A stretch of 64,000 nucleotides of DNA from Klebsiella variicola. Lineage in GTDB: Bacteria > Pseudomonadota > Gammaproteobacteria > Enterobacterales > Enterobacteriaceae. This document shows, piece by piece, positions 16,975-26,539 of this stretch (position 1 is the first letter of the stretch; the number at the start of each line of letters is the position of its first letter). The translations under genes were made by a program, and so were the position numbers. The notes below the pieces were generated by a model, which was not told where the DNA came from, did no database searches, and saw nothing but the letters and a program-made list of their open reading frames with translations. The stretch covers positions 1,984,001-2,048,000 of the forward strand of contig NZ_CP010523.2 in the NCBI RefSeq assembly GCF_000828055.2, given 5' to 3'.

Positions 16975-18339
16975 TTAGTCACACTGAACTTTAATCGCCA
17001 GGCCGCCGCGGGAGGTTTCGCGGTACTTGGCGTTCATGTCTTTACCGGTTTCGTACATGGTCTCGATCACTTTGTCGAGCGAGACGCGCGGTTCGCTGGT
17101 ACGGCGCATCGCCATTCGCGCGGCGTTGATTGCCTTGACGGAGGCGATGGCGTTACGTTCAATGCATGGCACCTGCACCTGGCCGGCGACCGGGTCGCAG
17201 GTCAGGCCGAGGTTGTGTTCCATGCCGATCTCCGCCGCCACGCAAACCTGTTCCGGGCTGGCGCCGAGCAGTTCAGCCAGGCCCGCCGCCGCCATCGAGC
17301 AGGCAACGCCCACTTCACCCTGACAGCCGACTTCCGCTCCGGAAATGGAGGCATTCATCTTGTACAGCGCGCCGATCGCCCCGCAGGCCATAAAGTAGCG
17401 GATATAAATTTCCGGGCTGACGGATTCGATAAAGTGGTCGTAATAGGCGAGTACCGCCGGAACGATGCCGCAGGCGCCGTTGGTCGGCGCGGTCACCACG
17501 CGACCGCCGGCGGCGTTCTCTTCATTGACCGCCAGTGCGAACATATTGACCCAGTCAACGACGTTCATCGGATCGCTGGAGAGCTTATCGCTGGCCACCA
17601 GCAGACGACGCAGCGCCGAGGCGCGACGCGGCACGCGCAGCGGACCAGGCAGCACGCCTTCGGTGTTCATCCCGCGGTCGATACAGGCGCGCATGGTCTG
17701 CCAGACGTTGGCGAAATAGTCCTCGATCTCTTTTTTGCTGTGCAGCGCCAGCTCGTTTTGCATCACCATCCCGGAGAGCGACAGGCCGGTCTCTTTACAA
17801 TACGCCAACATTTCCTGCGCCGATTTAAACGGGTAGGGCACCTGCAATTCATTGGCGTTTTCTTTGCCGAAGTGCTCTTCATCGACGATAAAGCCGCCGC
17901 CAATCGAGTAATAGGTCTTGCAGTAGATCTCTTTCTCGCCGGCCCAGGCATGAATGGTCATGCCGTTTTCGTGCAGCGGCAGGTTGTCGCTGCGAAAACG
18001 CATGCCGTCATCCGCCGGGAAGTCGACCTCGTGCTGGCCGTTGGCCAGCAGCAGTCGGCCGCGCGCCTCGACGTCACGGATAAATGCCGGGATTGCGTCA
18101 ATATCGACCGTATCGGGCTGATTGCCCGCCAGTCCCATGATAATGGCGATGTCCGTATGGTGGCCTTTGCCGGTTAATGACAGCGAGCCGTAGACGTCAA
18201 CCGCCATACGGGTCACCGCATTAAGCAATCCTTTTTCGACCAGGTCATCGACGAACTGTTTACCGGCCTTCATCGGGCCAACAGTGTGGGAAGATGAGGG
18301 ACCAATCCCCACCTTGAACATGTCGAATAGACTAATCAC
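16975..18339 (-). CDS. sdaA: L-serine dehydratase 1 SdaA
   Basis: Iron-sulfur enzyme converting L-serine to pyruvate and ammonia. The single-chain 454-residue form has an N-terminal beta domain (residues 1-about 150) beginning [26 protein letters not shown] and an alpha domain with the cluster cysteines in [16 protein letters not shown] and CDPVAG. The C-terminus ends KVQCD; in this family the C-terminal cysteine caps the cluster. ATG 18339 has a GGAG element (CAGGAGTATTATCGTG). Monocistronic, with terminators downstream. Confidence 0.97.
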   Translation of the reverse strand: MISLFDMFKVGIGPSSSHTVGPMKAGKQFVDDLVEKGLLNAVTRMAVDVYGSLSLTGKGHHTDIAIIMGLAGNQPDTVDIDAIPAFIRDVEARGRLLLANGQHEVDFPADDGMRFRSDNLPLHENGMTIHAWAGEKEIYCKTYYSIGGGFIVDEEHFGKENANELQVPYPFKSAQEMLAYCKETGLSLSGMVMQNELALHSKKEIEDYFANVWQTMRACIDRGMNTEGVLPGPLRVPRRASALRRLLVASDKLSSDPMNVVDWVNMFALAVNEENAAGGRVVTAPTNGACGIVPAVLAYYDHFIESVSPEIYIRYFMACGAIGALYKMNASISGAEVGCQGEVGVACSMAAAGLAELLGASPEQVCVAAEIGMEHNLGLTCDPVAGQVQVPCIERNAIASVKAINAARMAMRRTSEPRVSLDKVIETMYETGKDMNAKYRETSRGGLAIKVQCD

Positions 18340-18501
18340 GATAATACTCCTGACAGGGTTACCGCGGGTGCGGTAACGATGTAATAACTGCGCATAGTGT
18401 AAGAGGGAAGCGCGCTGCCAGTTGAACTATTCACATGAATTAAACTAATGGATAACCGCGATTTTACTAATAGTGAGAGCGCTCTCTCATAAACAGTATA
18501 G

Positions 18502-19080
18502 CTAAGGTCGAGCGCCAATTTGCAGCGCCAGTTCGCGAATGATCCCGGCGGTCATTCCCCAGACAAAATAATGCTGGTACCAGGAGAGCCAGACGCGGTG
18601 GTCGTTACCCCGACGGTGGATGTCGAGCGGATGGTAGCGCCCCAGGCGCAGGGCTTCGGCGAGGGGCATTTCAAATACCGCTGAGACTTCGTCCTGACTG
18701 GCGTGATAGTGCAGATTGGGGGGAATAATGCCCACCACCGGCGTCACCTGAAAACCGGTGACGCTGTCCACCGGCGGCAGAACACCGATCACCTCGACGG
18801 CTTCCGGCGGGATCGCGACCTCTTCCTGGGCTTCGCGCAGGGCGGCGGCGATAAGCGTCGCATCGGTATTATCTACCGCGCCGCCGGGAAAGGCGACCTG
18901 ACCGGCGTGCTTGCGCAGCAACGGCGAACGCTGGGTCAGCAGCAGGCCGGGCTGCGGCCGGCGCACGATCGGCACCAGCACCGCCGCCTGCCGCTGATTG
19001 AGCGCATGGCGCGAAGGCTGGGGGCGCAGCAGCTGGAAGCGGGACAGAAAATCATCCAGATTGAGGGCGTGGTCCGCCAT
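18502..19080 (-). CDS. nudL: Nudix CoA pyrophosphatase NudL
   Basis: Predicted hydrolase of coenzyme A (and acyl-CoA) to phosphopantetheine derivatives and 3',5'-ADP; 192 residues. The Nudix box is visible at about residues 67-90 ([25 protein letters not shown]) with the catalytic REAQEE; an upstream [21 protein letters not shown] is the NuCoA motif that specifies CoA substrates. The ATG lies 3 bp after the pabB stop, so the two are co-translated as in E. coli. Confidence 0.94.
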   Translation of the reverse strand: MADHALNLDDFLSRFQLLRPQPSRHALNQRQAAVLVPIVRRPQPGLLLTQRSPLLRKHAGQVAFPGGAVDNTDATLIAAALREAQEEVAIPPEAVEVIGVLPPVDSVTGFQVTPVVGIIPPNLHYHASQDEVSAVFEMPLAEALRLGRYHPLDIHRRGNDHRVWLSWYQHYFVWGMTAGIIRELALQIGARP

Positions 19081-19083
19081 GGT

Positions 19084-20439
19084 CTAGTTCTCCAGTTGGT
19101 GCAGGATACGATTAACTTTATCAAAAGTTTCCTGATATTCCGCATCTTCCTCGCTGTCCGCGACGATACCGCCTCCAGCGGAGCAATACAGTTGCCCCTG
19201 CCAGGCCGTCAGGGTGCGAATGGTGATGCTGGTATCCATATTGCCGCAATAGCTCAGGTAGCCAATGCTCCCGCACCAGGCGTTACGTCGCTGAGGTTCC
19301 AGTTCATCGATAATCTCCATCGCCCGGACCTTCGGGGCGCCAGTGATAGATCCCCCGGGGAAGGCGGCGCGCAGCAGATCGCTGGCATGCAGCGTCGCCG
19401 GTAAGCGGGCGGTGATGGTGCTGACCAGATGATGGACCGCCGGGAACGGCTCCACCACGAACAGCTCGGGTACCCGCACGCTGCCCGGCACGGCGACGCG
19501 GCCGATGTCGTTGCGCATCAGGTCGACAATCATTAAATTCTCGGCGCGGTCTTTCGGGGAGTTCGCCAGCTTCTCAGCCTGCCGCGCATCTTCCTGCGGC
19601 GAATCGAGCCGCGGCAGGGTGCCTTTTATCGGGCGTGTCTGGATCTCTCCCTGGCGCAACTGAATAAAGCGCTCCGGCGACAGGCTTAAAATCGCCCCTT
19701 CCTCGAGGCGAATAAAGGCGCTAAAGGGGGCGCGGTTGGCGGTATTCAGCTGGCGGAAGGCCTGCCACTCATCACCGACGTAGCGGGCCTGAAAACGCTG
19801 GGCGAGGTTGACCTGATAGCAGTCGCCGCTGTGCAGATAGGCCTGCACCTGGCGAAATTTCTCGCCGTACTGCTGGCGGCTCATATTTGACTGCCAGGCA
19901 GAGGTCAGGGCGAAAGGTTTCATCGCCGGACGGGATTGCGCCTGCAGCCACTGCAGGCGCTGCTGCGGATCGTCATAGCTGAGCAGCGAAATTTGCTGGC
20001 GCTGATGGTCGACAATCAGCGCCCAGTCATAGATCCCCACCGCCATATCCGGCAGCGCGATATCGGCCTGCGCGTGCGAAGGGAGACGCTCAAAGCGGCG
20101 GCCCAGATCGTACCCGAATAGTCCCAGCGCGCCGCCAAGAAACGGCAGATCGTCATAGGGCTGCGGCGTGAACGGCTGACGATCCAACTGCTGTTGAAGC
20201 AGTTGCAGCGGATCTTCCGCGGAGACAAAAGCGGTTTCGCCGTCATCGACCCACGTCTGTTCACCGCGCGTCAGCAGCGTGGCGCGCGGGGCAGCCACCA
20301 GAATATCAAAGCGGTTATGCGGATGGTCGGCAAAGCCGGAATGCAGCAGCATCGCCCAGGGAAGGGCGCTTAACGGCGCAAAATAGTGTTCGGCCGCATC
20401 CGGGCGCCAGGGAAGGGTAATAATCGCGGGGGACAACAT
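19084..20439 (-). CDS. pabB: Aminodeoxychorismate synthase component I
   Basis: Converts chorismate plus ammonia (from PabA) to 4-amino-4-deoxychorismate in folate synthesis. The protein has 451 residues with the chorismate-binding domain in the C-terminal half: PIKGTLPR, LMIVDLMRNDIGRV, FPGGSITGAPKVRAMEIIDELEP and GCGSIGY-like GSIGYLS. The lysine of PIKGT distinguishes PabB-type enzymes. The start used, ATG 20439 (MLSPAIITLPW), aligns with the E. coli protein; the frame remains open to 20508, but that extension is upstream sequence. Operon with nudL; divergent from yoaH. Confidence 0.95.
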   Translation of the reverse strand: MLSPAIITLPWRPDAAEHYFAPLSALPWAMLLHSGFADHPHNRFDILVAAPRATLLTRGEQTWVDDGETAFVSAEDPLQLLQQQLDRQPFTPQPYDDLPFLGGALGLFGYDLGRRFERLPSHAQADIALPDMAVGIYDWALIVDHQRQQISLLSYDDPQQRLQWLQAQSRPAMKPFALTSAWQSNMSRQQYGEKFRQVQAYLHSGDCYQVNLAQRFQARYVGDEWQAFRQLNTANRAPFSAFIRLEEGAILSLSPERFIQLRQGEIQTRPIKGTLPRLDSPQEDARQAEKLANSPKDRAENLMIVDLMRNDIGRVAVPGSVRVPELFVVEPFPAVHHLVSTITARLPATLHASDLLRAAFPGGSITGAPKVRAMEIIDELEPQRRNAWCGSIGYLSYCGNMDTSITIRTLTAWQGQLYCSAGGGIVADSEEDAEYQETFDKVNRILHQLEN

Positions 20440-20527
20440 CTTTCTCGATCCTGAACGTTGCCGTCCCTCTGGCGTAGGCGGGGACGGCGTGAAATAATTA
20501 CGCCCCACAATGTAGCAGGAGTAAAAG

Positions 20528-20731
20528 ATGTTTGCAGGTTTACCTTCGCTGAGTCACGAGCAACAGCAAAAAGCGGTCGAACGTATCCATGAGCTAATGG
20601 CCCAGGGGATGAGCAGCGGCCAGGCGATTGCCCTGGTGGCGGAAGAGCTGCGCGCAACGCATACCGGCGAGCAGATCGTCGCGCGCTTTGAAGATGAGGA
20701 TGAAGATCAAGACGAAGATGAGGACGACTAA
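20528..20731 (+). CDS. yoaH: Small conserved protein YoaH (UPF0181) with acidic tail
   Basis: 67 residues, function unknown. The conserved core is [42 protein letters not shown]. It ends in a run of 13 residues made only of Glu, Asp and Gln, encoded by GAT/GAG/GAA triplet repeats, somewhat longer than the 59-residue E. coli protein as I recall it. SD CAGGAGTAAAAG precedes ATG. Divergent from pabB. Confidence 0.9.
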
Positions 20732-21076
20732 TTACACCGCGGCGATAATTTTGATCTCAACTTTATACTGCGGGTTCATCAGCGTCGCTTCCACCGTGCA
20801 GCGCACCGGGGCGTGACCGGCCACCACCCACGCGTCCCAGGCTTTATTCATTGCCGCAAAGTCGCTTTTATCGGCGAGGAAGATGGTGGCGTCAAGAATA
20901 CGCGACTTGTCGCTGCCCTGTTTTTCCAGCACCGCGTCAATCTGCGCCAGGGTATTGGCGGTCTGCTCGAAGGCGTCGGCATCAAGATTTGCCGGCACGC
21001 CGGTGTAGTACAGCGTCTGGTTGTGGATCACCACGTCTGACCAACGGGCTTCGGCATCAATACGCGTAATTGTCAT
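20732..21076 (-). CDS. yoaB: RidA-family protein YoaB
   Basis: 114-residue trimeric RidA/YjgF-like protein, a family whose members hydrolyse reactive enamine/imine intermediates; the specific substrate of YoaB is unknown. Sequence features: VVIHNQTLYYTGVPA near the N-terminus, the central TLAQIDAVLEKQGSDKSRILDATIFLADKSDF, and the family arginine in APVRCTVEATL. ATG 21076 is chosen because AGAGGAAAAAGAA lies directly upstream. The stop abuts the convergent yoaH stop with no space, so the two transcripts overlap. Confidence 0.92.
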   Translation of the reverse strand: MTITRIDAEARWSDVVIHNQTLYYTGVPANLDADAFEQTANTLAQIDAVLEKQGSDKSRILDATIFLADKSDFAAMNKAWDAWVVAGHAPVRCTVEATLMNPQYKVEIKIIAAV

Positions 21077-21207
21077 TTCTTTTTCCTCTTTGAGCATTCC
21101 ATTCGGCTGCGGCAAGACTGCCATAATGTTCCGCTCGCGTCACTACCTGGACTGGCGAAACGCCGTCCTCCCTGACATAATCACTGTCCAAATAACCAGG
21201 GGGCAAT

Positions 21208-23118
21208 GTGATCGACGATTTTGCAGCAGACGGCCAGCTAGCCAAAGCCATACCGGGATTTAAGCCGCGCGAGCCGCAGCGCCAGATGGCGAAAGCGGTG
21301 AGCGAAGCGATTGAGGCCTCCCGACCGCTGGTGGTGGAAGCGGGGACCGGAACCGGTAAAACCTACGCTTACCTGGCGCCTGCGCTGCGGGCGAAAAAAA
21401 AGGTGATTATCTCCACCGGCTCGAAAGCGCTGCAGGATCAGCTCTACAGCCGCGATCTGCCCACCGTCGCCAAAGCGCTCAAATTCACCGGGAAACTGGC
21501 GCTGCTCAAAGGGCGCTCCAACTACCTGTGCCTTGAACGTCTTGAGCAGCAGGCGCTGGCGGGCGGCGATCTGCCGGTACAAACCCTCAGCGATGTGATC
21601 CTCCTGCGCTCCTGGTCGAATCAAACCCAGGATGGCGATATCAGCACCTGCGCCAGCGTCGCGGAAGACTCCCAGGCCTGGCCGCTGGTCACCAGCACCA
21701 ACGATAACTGTCTCGGTAGCGACTGCCCACTGTATAAAGATTGCTTCGTGGTGAAGGCGCGTAAAAAAGCGATGGACGCCGACGTGGTGGTGGTCAACCA
21801 TCACCTGTTCCTGGCCGATATGGTGGTCAAAGAGAGCGGCTTTGCCGAGCTGATCCCCGAGGCGGAAGTGATGATCTTCGATGAAGCCCATCAGCTGCCG
21901 GATATCGCCAGTCAGTACTTTGGTCAGTCGCTCTCCAGCCGCCAGCTGCTGGATCTGGCGAAAGACATCACTATTGCCTACCGCACCGAACTGAAAGACA
22001 CCCAGCAGTTGCAAAAATGCGCCGACCGCCTGGCGCAAAGCGCTCAGGATTTTCGCCTGCAGCTGGGGGATCCCGGCTATCGCGGCAACCTGCGCGAACT
22101 GCTGGCGGATAGCCACATTCAGCGCGCGCTGCTGCTGCTCGATGACGCGCTCGAGCTATGCTATGACGTCGCCAAACTTTCGCTGGGCCGCTCGGCGCTG
22201 CTCGATGCCGCCTTTGAGCGCGCCACCCTCTATCGCGGGCGCTTAAAGCGGCTGAAAGAGATTAACCAGCCGGGCTACAGCTACTGGTATGAGTGCACCT
22301 CGCGCCACTTTACTCTCGCGTTGACGCCGTTGACCGTGGCCGAGAAGTTTAAAGAGGTGATGGCGCAGAAGTCGGGAAGCTGGATCTTTACCTCGGCGAC
22401 GCTGTCAGTCAACGACGATCTGCATCACTTCACTGCCCGGCTGGGGATCGATGAGGCGCAGTCCCTGTTGCTGCCGAGCCCCTTTGATTATCAACATCAG
22501 GCGCTGCTCTGCGTGCCGCGCAATCTGCCGCTGCCGAACCAGCCTGGCGCGGCGCGCCACCTGGCGGCGATGCTCAAGCCGCTAATCGAGGCCAACGACG
22601 GCCGCTGCTTTATGCTGTGTACCTCGCACGCCATGATGCGCGATCTGGCGGAGCAGTTCCGCGCCACCATGACGCTACCGGTGTTGCTGCAGGGGGAAAC
22701 CAGCAAAGGCCAGCTGCTGCAGCAATTCGTCAGCGCCGGCAACGCCCTGCTGGTGGCCACCAGCAGCTTCTGGGAAGGGGTCGACGTGCGCGGCGATGCG
22801 CTGTCACTGGTGATCATCGATAAGCTGCCGTTTACTTCGCCGGACGACCCGCTGCTAAAAGCGCGCATGGAAGATTGCCGGCTGCGCGGCGGCGATCCGT
22901 TCGATGAAGTGCAATTGCCGGAAGCCGTCATCACCCTCAAACAGGGGGTGGGACGCCTGATCCGCGATATCGACGATCGCGGGGTGCTGGTGATCTGTGA
23001 CAACCGGCTGGTGATGCGCCCCTACGGCGCGGTGTTCCTGGCCAGCCTGCCGCCCGCGCCGCGGACCCGCGATATCCGCCGGGCGGTGCGCTTCCTCGCC
23101 GTGCCGCCGGCAAGGTAA
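21208..23118 (+). CDS. yoaA: DinG/XPD-family DNA helicase YoaA
   Basis: Iron-sulfur 5'-to-3' superfamily 2 helicase involved in replication-fork repair; in E. coli it pairs with the clamp-loader subunit HolC (chi). The protein has 636 residues. Walker A is VEAGTGTGKTYAYL (about 44-57), the Fe-S cysteines are in the 110-175 region (LCLERL, STCASV, DNCLGSDCPLYKDC), the DEAH box is DEAHQLPD, and the C-terminal motif VI is QGVGRLIRD. The start is GTG with CAGGGGGCAAT upstream, and the length matches E. coli YoaA exactly. Confidence 0.95.
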   Translation: MIDDFAADGQLAKAIPGFKPREPQRQMAKAVSEAIEASRPLVVEAGTGTGKTYAYLAPALRAKKKVIISTGSKALQDQLYSRDLPTVAKALKFTGKLALLKGRSNYLCLERLEQQALAGGDLPVQTLSDVILLRSWSNQTQDGDISTCASVAEDSQAWPLVTSTNDNCLGSDCPLYKDCFVVKARKKAMDADVVVVNHHLFLADMVVKESGFAELIPEAEVMIFDEAHQLPDIASQYFGQSLSSRQLLDLAKDITIAYRTELKDTQQLQKCADRLAQSAQDFRLQLGDPGYRGNLRELLADSHIQRALLLLDDALELCYDVAKLSLGRSALLDAAFERATLYRGRLKRLKEINQPGYSYWYECTSRHFTLALTPLTVAEKFKEVMAQKSGSWIFTSATLSVNDDLHHFTARLGIDEAQSLLLPSPFDYQHQALLCVPRNLPLPNQPGAARHLAAMLKPLIEANDGRCFMLCTSHAMMRDLAEQFRATMTLPVLLQGETSKGQLLQQFVSAGNALLVATSSFWEGVDVRGDALSLVIIDKLPFTSPDDPLLKARMEDCRLRGGDPFDEVQLPEAVITLKQGVGRLIRDIDDRGVLVICDNRLVMRPYGAVFLASLPPAPRTRDIRRAVRFLAVPPAR

Positions 23119-23263
23119 TCCGCACTAAAATGTGTTAAGCTGCGCGCCATTTTGTTAATTAGCGGTTCCCAATAGACTTCGGGCGGTATGGCGGCGGGTT
23201 GGCCGTTTGCCGGAAAACAGGCTGCCTGAAGGCCTGAACTATGTAACGAGAGCGTGACCACCC

Positions 23264-23959
23264 ATGCGAATTTTGGCTATCGATACCGCCACAGAGGCCT
23301 GCTCCGCGGCGCTGTGGAATGATGGCACCCTTAGTGCTCATTTCGAAATTTGTCCCCGCGAACATACCCAACGTATCCTGCCGCTGGTGCAGGAGGTCCT
23401 CACCGAGAGCGGCGCCACGCTGACCGAGCTGGACGCGCTGGCCTTTGGCCGCGGTCCGGGTAGCTTTACCGGCGTGCGCATCGGCATCGGTATCGCTCAG
23501 GGGCTGGCGCTGGGCGCTGAGCTGCCAATGATCGGCGTTTCCACGCTGGCCACCATGGCGCAGGGCGCCTGGCGCAAAACTGGCGCCACCCGCGTGCTGG
23601 CGGCTATTGACGCGCGGATGGGCGAAGTCTACTGGGCCGAGTACCAGCGCGACGAGCAGGGCGTCTGGCATGGCGAAGAGACGGAAGCGGTGCTCAAACC
23701 GGAAGCGGTAGCCGAACGGCTGGCACAGCTTTCCGGCGAATGGGCCACCGTCGGCACCGGCTGGCAGGCGTGGCCGGATCTGGCGAAAGCGAGCGGACTG
23801 ACCTTAAGCAGCGGCGAAATTGAATTGCCGGCGGCGGAGGATATGCTGCCGTTAGCCTGTTACCTGCTGGCGGCGGGGAAAACCGTGGCCGTGGAGAAAG
23901 CGGAGCCGGTTTATTTGCGAAACGAGGTGGCGTGGAAGAAACTTCCAGGCCGCGAGTGA
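23264..23959 (+). CDS. tsaB: tRNA threonylcarbamoyladenosine accessory protein TsaB
   Basis: Partner of TsaD (with TsaE and TsaC) in making t6A37 on tRNAs that read ANN codons; essential in E. coli. The 231-residue protein belongs to the ASKHA fold: [18 protein letters not shown] at the N-terminus, [23 protein letters not shown] in the centre, and [16 protein letters not shown]. Unlike TsaD it lacks the metal-binding histidines. It is closely followed by yeaY (38 bp). Confidence 0.96.
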   Translation: MRILAIDTATEACSAALWNDGTLSAHFEICPREHTQRILPLVQEVLTESGATLTELDALAFGRGPGSFTGVRIGIGIAQGLALGAELPMIGVSTLATMAQGAWRKTGATRVLAAIDARMGEVYWAEYQRDEQGVWHGEETEAVLKPEAVAERLAQLSGEWATVGTGWQAWPDLAKASGLTLSSGEIELPAAEDMLPLACYLLAAGKTVAVEKAEPVYLRNEVAWKKLPGRE

Positions 23960-23997
23960 ATCTCAGTAACAAGAAGACTGAGAAAAGGAGTCGCATC

Positions 23998-24579
23998 ATG
24001 GCGGGTCAAAAACAGGGCGTTCGCTGGCTGTTAGCCGCGGCGGTTGCCGTTGCGCTAAGCGGCTGCGTGTCAGTGCCGGATGCCATCAAAGGCACCAGCC
24101 CTACGCCGCAGCAGGATTTAGTGCGGGTGATGAACGCCCCGCAGCTGTACGTTGGCCAGGAAGCACGCTTTGGCGGCAAAGTGGTCAATGTGCAGAACCA
24201 GCAGGGTAAAACCCGCTTAGAAATCGCCACCGTACCGCTGGACAGCGGCGCACGGCCTGTGCTGGGCGAACCGTCTCGTGGGCGGATCTATGCCGACGTT
24301 AACGGCTTCCTCGATCCGGTCGACTACCGCGGCCAGCTGGTCACCGTGGTCGGGCCGATTGCCGGCGTTGTCGACGGCAAAGTGGGCAGCACGCCGTATA
24401 AATTTATGCTGATGAACGCCATCGGTTACAAACGCTGGAACGTGGTGCAGCAGGTGGTGATGCCCCCGCAGCCCATCGATCCGTGGATGCTGGGTCCGCG
24501 CCCCTGGGGTTACGGCTATGGCGGCTGGGGCTGGTACAACCCCGGCCCAGCTGAGGTGAGAAACGTCGTAACCGAATGA
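23998..24579 (+). CDS. yeaY: Slp-family outer-membrane lipoprotein YeaY
   Basis: 193-residue lipoprotein related to Slp; exact role unknown, and E. coli yeaY is reported in the envelope-stress regulon. Signal peptide (about residues 1-20) ends in the lipobox LSGC, with the lipidated cysteine followed by Val-Ser, consistent with outer-membrane sorting. The Slp domain follows ([22 protein letters not shown]) and the C-terminus is glycine/tryptophan/tyrosine-rich ([16 protein letters not shown]). Start at ATG 23998 with AAAAGGAG upstream. Confidence 0.93.
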   Translation: MAGQKQGVRWLLAAAVAVALSGCVSVPDAIKGTSPTPQQDLVRVMNAPQLYVGQEARFGGKVVNVQNQQGKTRLEIATVPLDSGARPVLGEPSRGRIYADVNGFLDPVDYRGQLVTVVGPIAGVVDGKVGSTPYKFMLMNAIGYKRWNVVQQVVMPPQPIDPWMLGPRPWGYGYGGWGWYNPGPAEVRNVVTE

Positions 24580-24601
24580 TTTTGTTGTTTATGTTAGTTC
24601 A

Positions 24602-24633
24602 AAGAAACAGCGGCCGGTCCGCTGTTTCTTTGT
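24602..24633. terminator. Terminator after yeaY
   Basis: Perfect 13-bp stem AAAGAAACAGCGG / CCGCTGTTTCTTT with a 5-6 nt loop, followed by TTTGTTTTC. Confidence 0.9.
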
Positions 24634-24696
24634 TTTCAGTCGAATAAGAAAAAAAATAGTGACGCGCTTCGCAACCTGCTCATTGCCTAATTAATA

Positions 24697-24713
24697 AACT
24701 GGTACGCTGAGTT
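24697..24713 (+). promoter_or_regulatory. FadR operator of fadD
   Basis: AACTGGTACGCTGAGTT matches the FadR consensus AGCTGGTCCGACNTGTT at most specific positions and lies about 72 bp upstream of the fadD start. Its cognate repressor gene fadR is at 34.1 kb in this same window. Confidence 0.75.
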
Positions 24714-24784
24714 AATATAATGTTAACAAAATGTATTTACCAGGGGCTGTGATGACGACGAATAACTATTTCAGAGGTGATGCA

Positions 24785-26470
24785 GTGAAAAAGGTTTGGC
24801 TAAACCGTTATCCCGCAGATGTTCCTGCGGAGATAAACCCTGACCGCTATCAATCCCTGGTTGAACTGTTTGAGCATGCCACCACCCGCTACGCTGACCA
24901 ACCGGCGTTTATCAATATGGGTGAAGTGATGACCTACCGTAAGCTGGAAGAGCGTAGTCGCGCCTTTGCCGCTTACCTTCAGGAGGGGTTAGGATTACAG
25001 AAGGGCGATCGCGTGGCCCTGATGATGCCTAACCTGCTGCAGTATCCGGTGGCTCTGTTTGGCATCCTGCGCGCCGGGATGATCGTGGTTAACGTCAACC
25101 CCTTATATACTCCGCGTGAACTGGAGCATCAGCTCAACGACAGCGGCGCGGCGGCGATCGTCATCGTCTCCAACTTTGCCCATACCCTGGAAAAAGTGGT
25201 GGCGAAAACTCAGGTTAAGCACGTGATCCTGACGCGCATGGGCGATCAGCTCTCCACCGTCAAAGGCACGCTGGTGAACTTCGTGGTCAAGTACATCAAG
25301 CGCCTGGTGCCGAAGTACCACCTGCCGGATGCCATCTCGTTTCGCAGCGCGCTGCAGCATGGCTACCGCATGCAGTACGTGAAGCCGGAGATCGTTGCGG
25401 AAGATCTGGCGTTTCTGCAGTACACCGGGGGCACCACCGGCGTGGCCAAAGGGGCGATGCTGACCCACCGCAACATGCTGGCGAACCTCGAGCAGGTCAA
25501 TGCCACCTACGGCCCGCTGCTGCATCGCGGCAAAGAGTTCGTGGTGACCGCGCTGCCGCTGTATCACATTTTCGCCCTGACCATGAACTGCCTGCTGTTT
25601 ATCGAACTGGGCGGGCAAAATTTGCTGATCACCAACCCACGCGACATTCCCGGGCTGGTGAAGGAGCTGGCGAAATATCCTTTCACCGCCATGACCGGGG
25701 TCAATACCCTGTTCAACGCCTTGCTGAACAACAAAGAGTTTCAGCAGCTTGATTTCTCCTCGCTGCACCTCTCCGCCGGCGGTGGGATGCCGGTGCAGCA
25801 GGCGGTGGCCGAGCGCTGGGTAAAACTGACCGGACAATATCTGCTGGAGGGCTACGGCCTGACCGAGTGTTCGCCGCTGGTCAGCGTCAACCCGCACGAC
25901 ATCGACTACCACAGCGGCAGCATTGGCCTGCCGGTGCCTTCCACAGAAGCCAAACTGGTGGACGACGACGATAACGAAGTGGCGCCGGGTCAGCCGGGCG
26001 AACTCTGTATCAAGGGGCCGCAGGTGATGCTGGGCTACTGGCAGCGTCCTGACGCGACGGATGAGATTATCAAAGACGGCTGGTTGCACACCGGGGATAT
26101 CGCGGTGATGGATGAAGAGGGATTCCTGCGCATCGTTGACCGGAAAAAAGATATGATCCTGGTGTCGGGGTTTAACGTCTATCCGAATGAAATCGAAGAT
26201 GTGGTTATGCAGCACAGCGGCGTCCTCGAAGTGGCGGCCATCGGCGTGCCGTCCGGCAGCAGCGGTGAAGCGGTGAAGATTTTCGTGGTCAAGAAAGAGG
26301 CCGCGTTAACCGAAGAGGCGCTGATTACGTTCTGCCGCCGCCATCTCACCGGCTACAAAGTGCCGAAGCTGGTGGAATTCCGTGACGAACTGCCGAAATC
26401 CAATGTCGGGAAAATTTTGCGGCGAGAACTGCGTGACGAAGCGCGCGCTAAAGTGGACAATAAAGGCTAA
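24785..26470 (+). CDS. fadD: Long-chain fatty acyl-CoA synthetase FadD
   Basis: Activates imported long-chain fatty acids to acyl-CoA at the inner membrane, coupling uptake through FadL to beta-oxidation and producing the ligand that releases FadR. The ANL-family protein has 561 residues: ATP/AMP motif [18 protein letters not shown] (about 213-230), adenylation motif YGLTECSP, and the FACS signature [17 protein letters not shown]...DRKKD. Start is GTG 24785 (AGAGGTG upstream), matching the non-ATG start region in E. coli; an in-frame ATG at 24731 would add 18 residues and cannot be excluded. FadR site upstream, terminator downstream. Confidence 0.95.
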   Translation: MKKVWLNRYPADVPAEINPDRYQSLVELFEHATTRYADQPAFINMGEVMTYRKLEERSRAFAAYLQEGLGLQKGDRVALMMPNLLQYPVALFGILRAGMIVVNVNPLYTPRELEHQLNDSGAAAIVIVSNFAHTLEKVVAKTQVKHVILTRMGDQLSTVKGTLVNFVVKYIKRLVPKYHLPDAISFRSALQHGYRMQYVKPEIVAEDLAFLQYTGGTTGVAKGAMLTHRNMLANLEQVNATYGPLLHRGKEFVVTALPLYHIFALTMNCLLFIELGGQNLLITNPRDIPGLVKELAKYPFTAMTGVNTLFNALLNNKEFQQLDFSSLHLSAGGGMPVQQAVAERWVKLTGQYLLEGYGLTECSPLVSVNPHDIDYHSGSIGLPVPSTEAKLVDDDDNEVAPGQPGELCIKGPQVMLGYWQRPDATDEIIKDGWLHTGDIAVMDEEGFLRIVDRKKDMILVSGFNVYPNEIEDVVMQHSGVLEVAAIGVPSGSSGEAVKIFVVKKEAALTEEALITFCRRHLTGYKVPKLVEFRDELPKSNVGKILRRELRDEARAKVDNKG

Positions 26471-26489
26471 GTAACGAATGAGTCGCCTG

Positions 26490-26513
26490 ACGCCGGCTAC
26501 GCCGGCGTTTTTT
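26490..26513 (+). terminator. Terminator after fadD, U-run just before rnd
   Basis: ACGCCGGC-TAC-GCCGGCGT followed by TTTTT. This T-run lies about 30 bp upstream of the rnd start, the place where a U-run needed for rnd translation is described in E. coli. Confidence 0.88.
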
Positions 26514-26539
26514 ATGGGCGCAAGTTAAGAGAGTATGCT

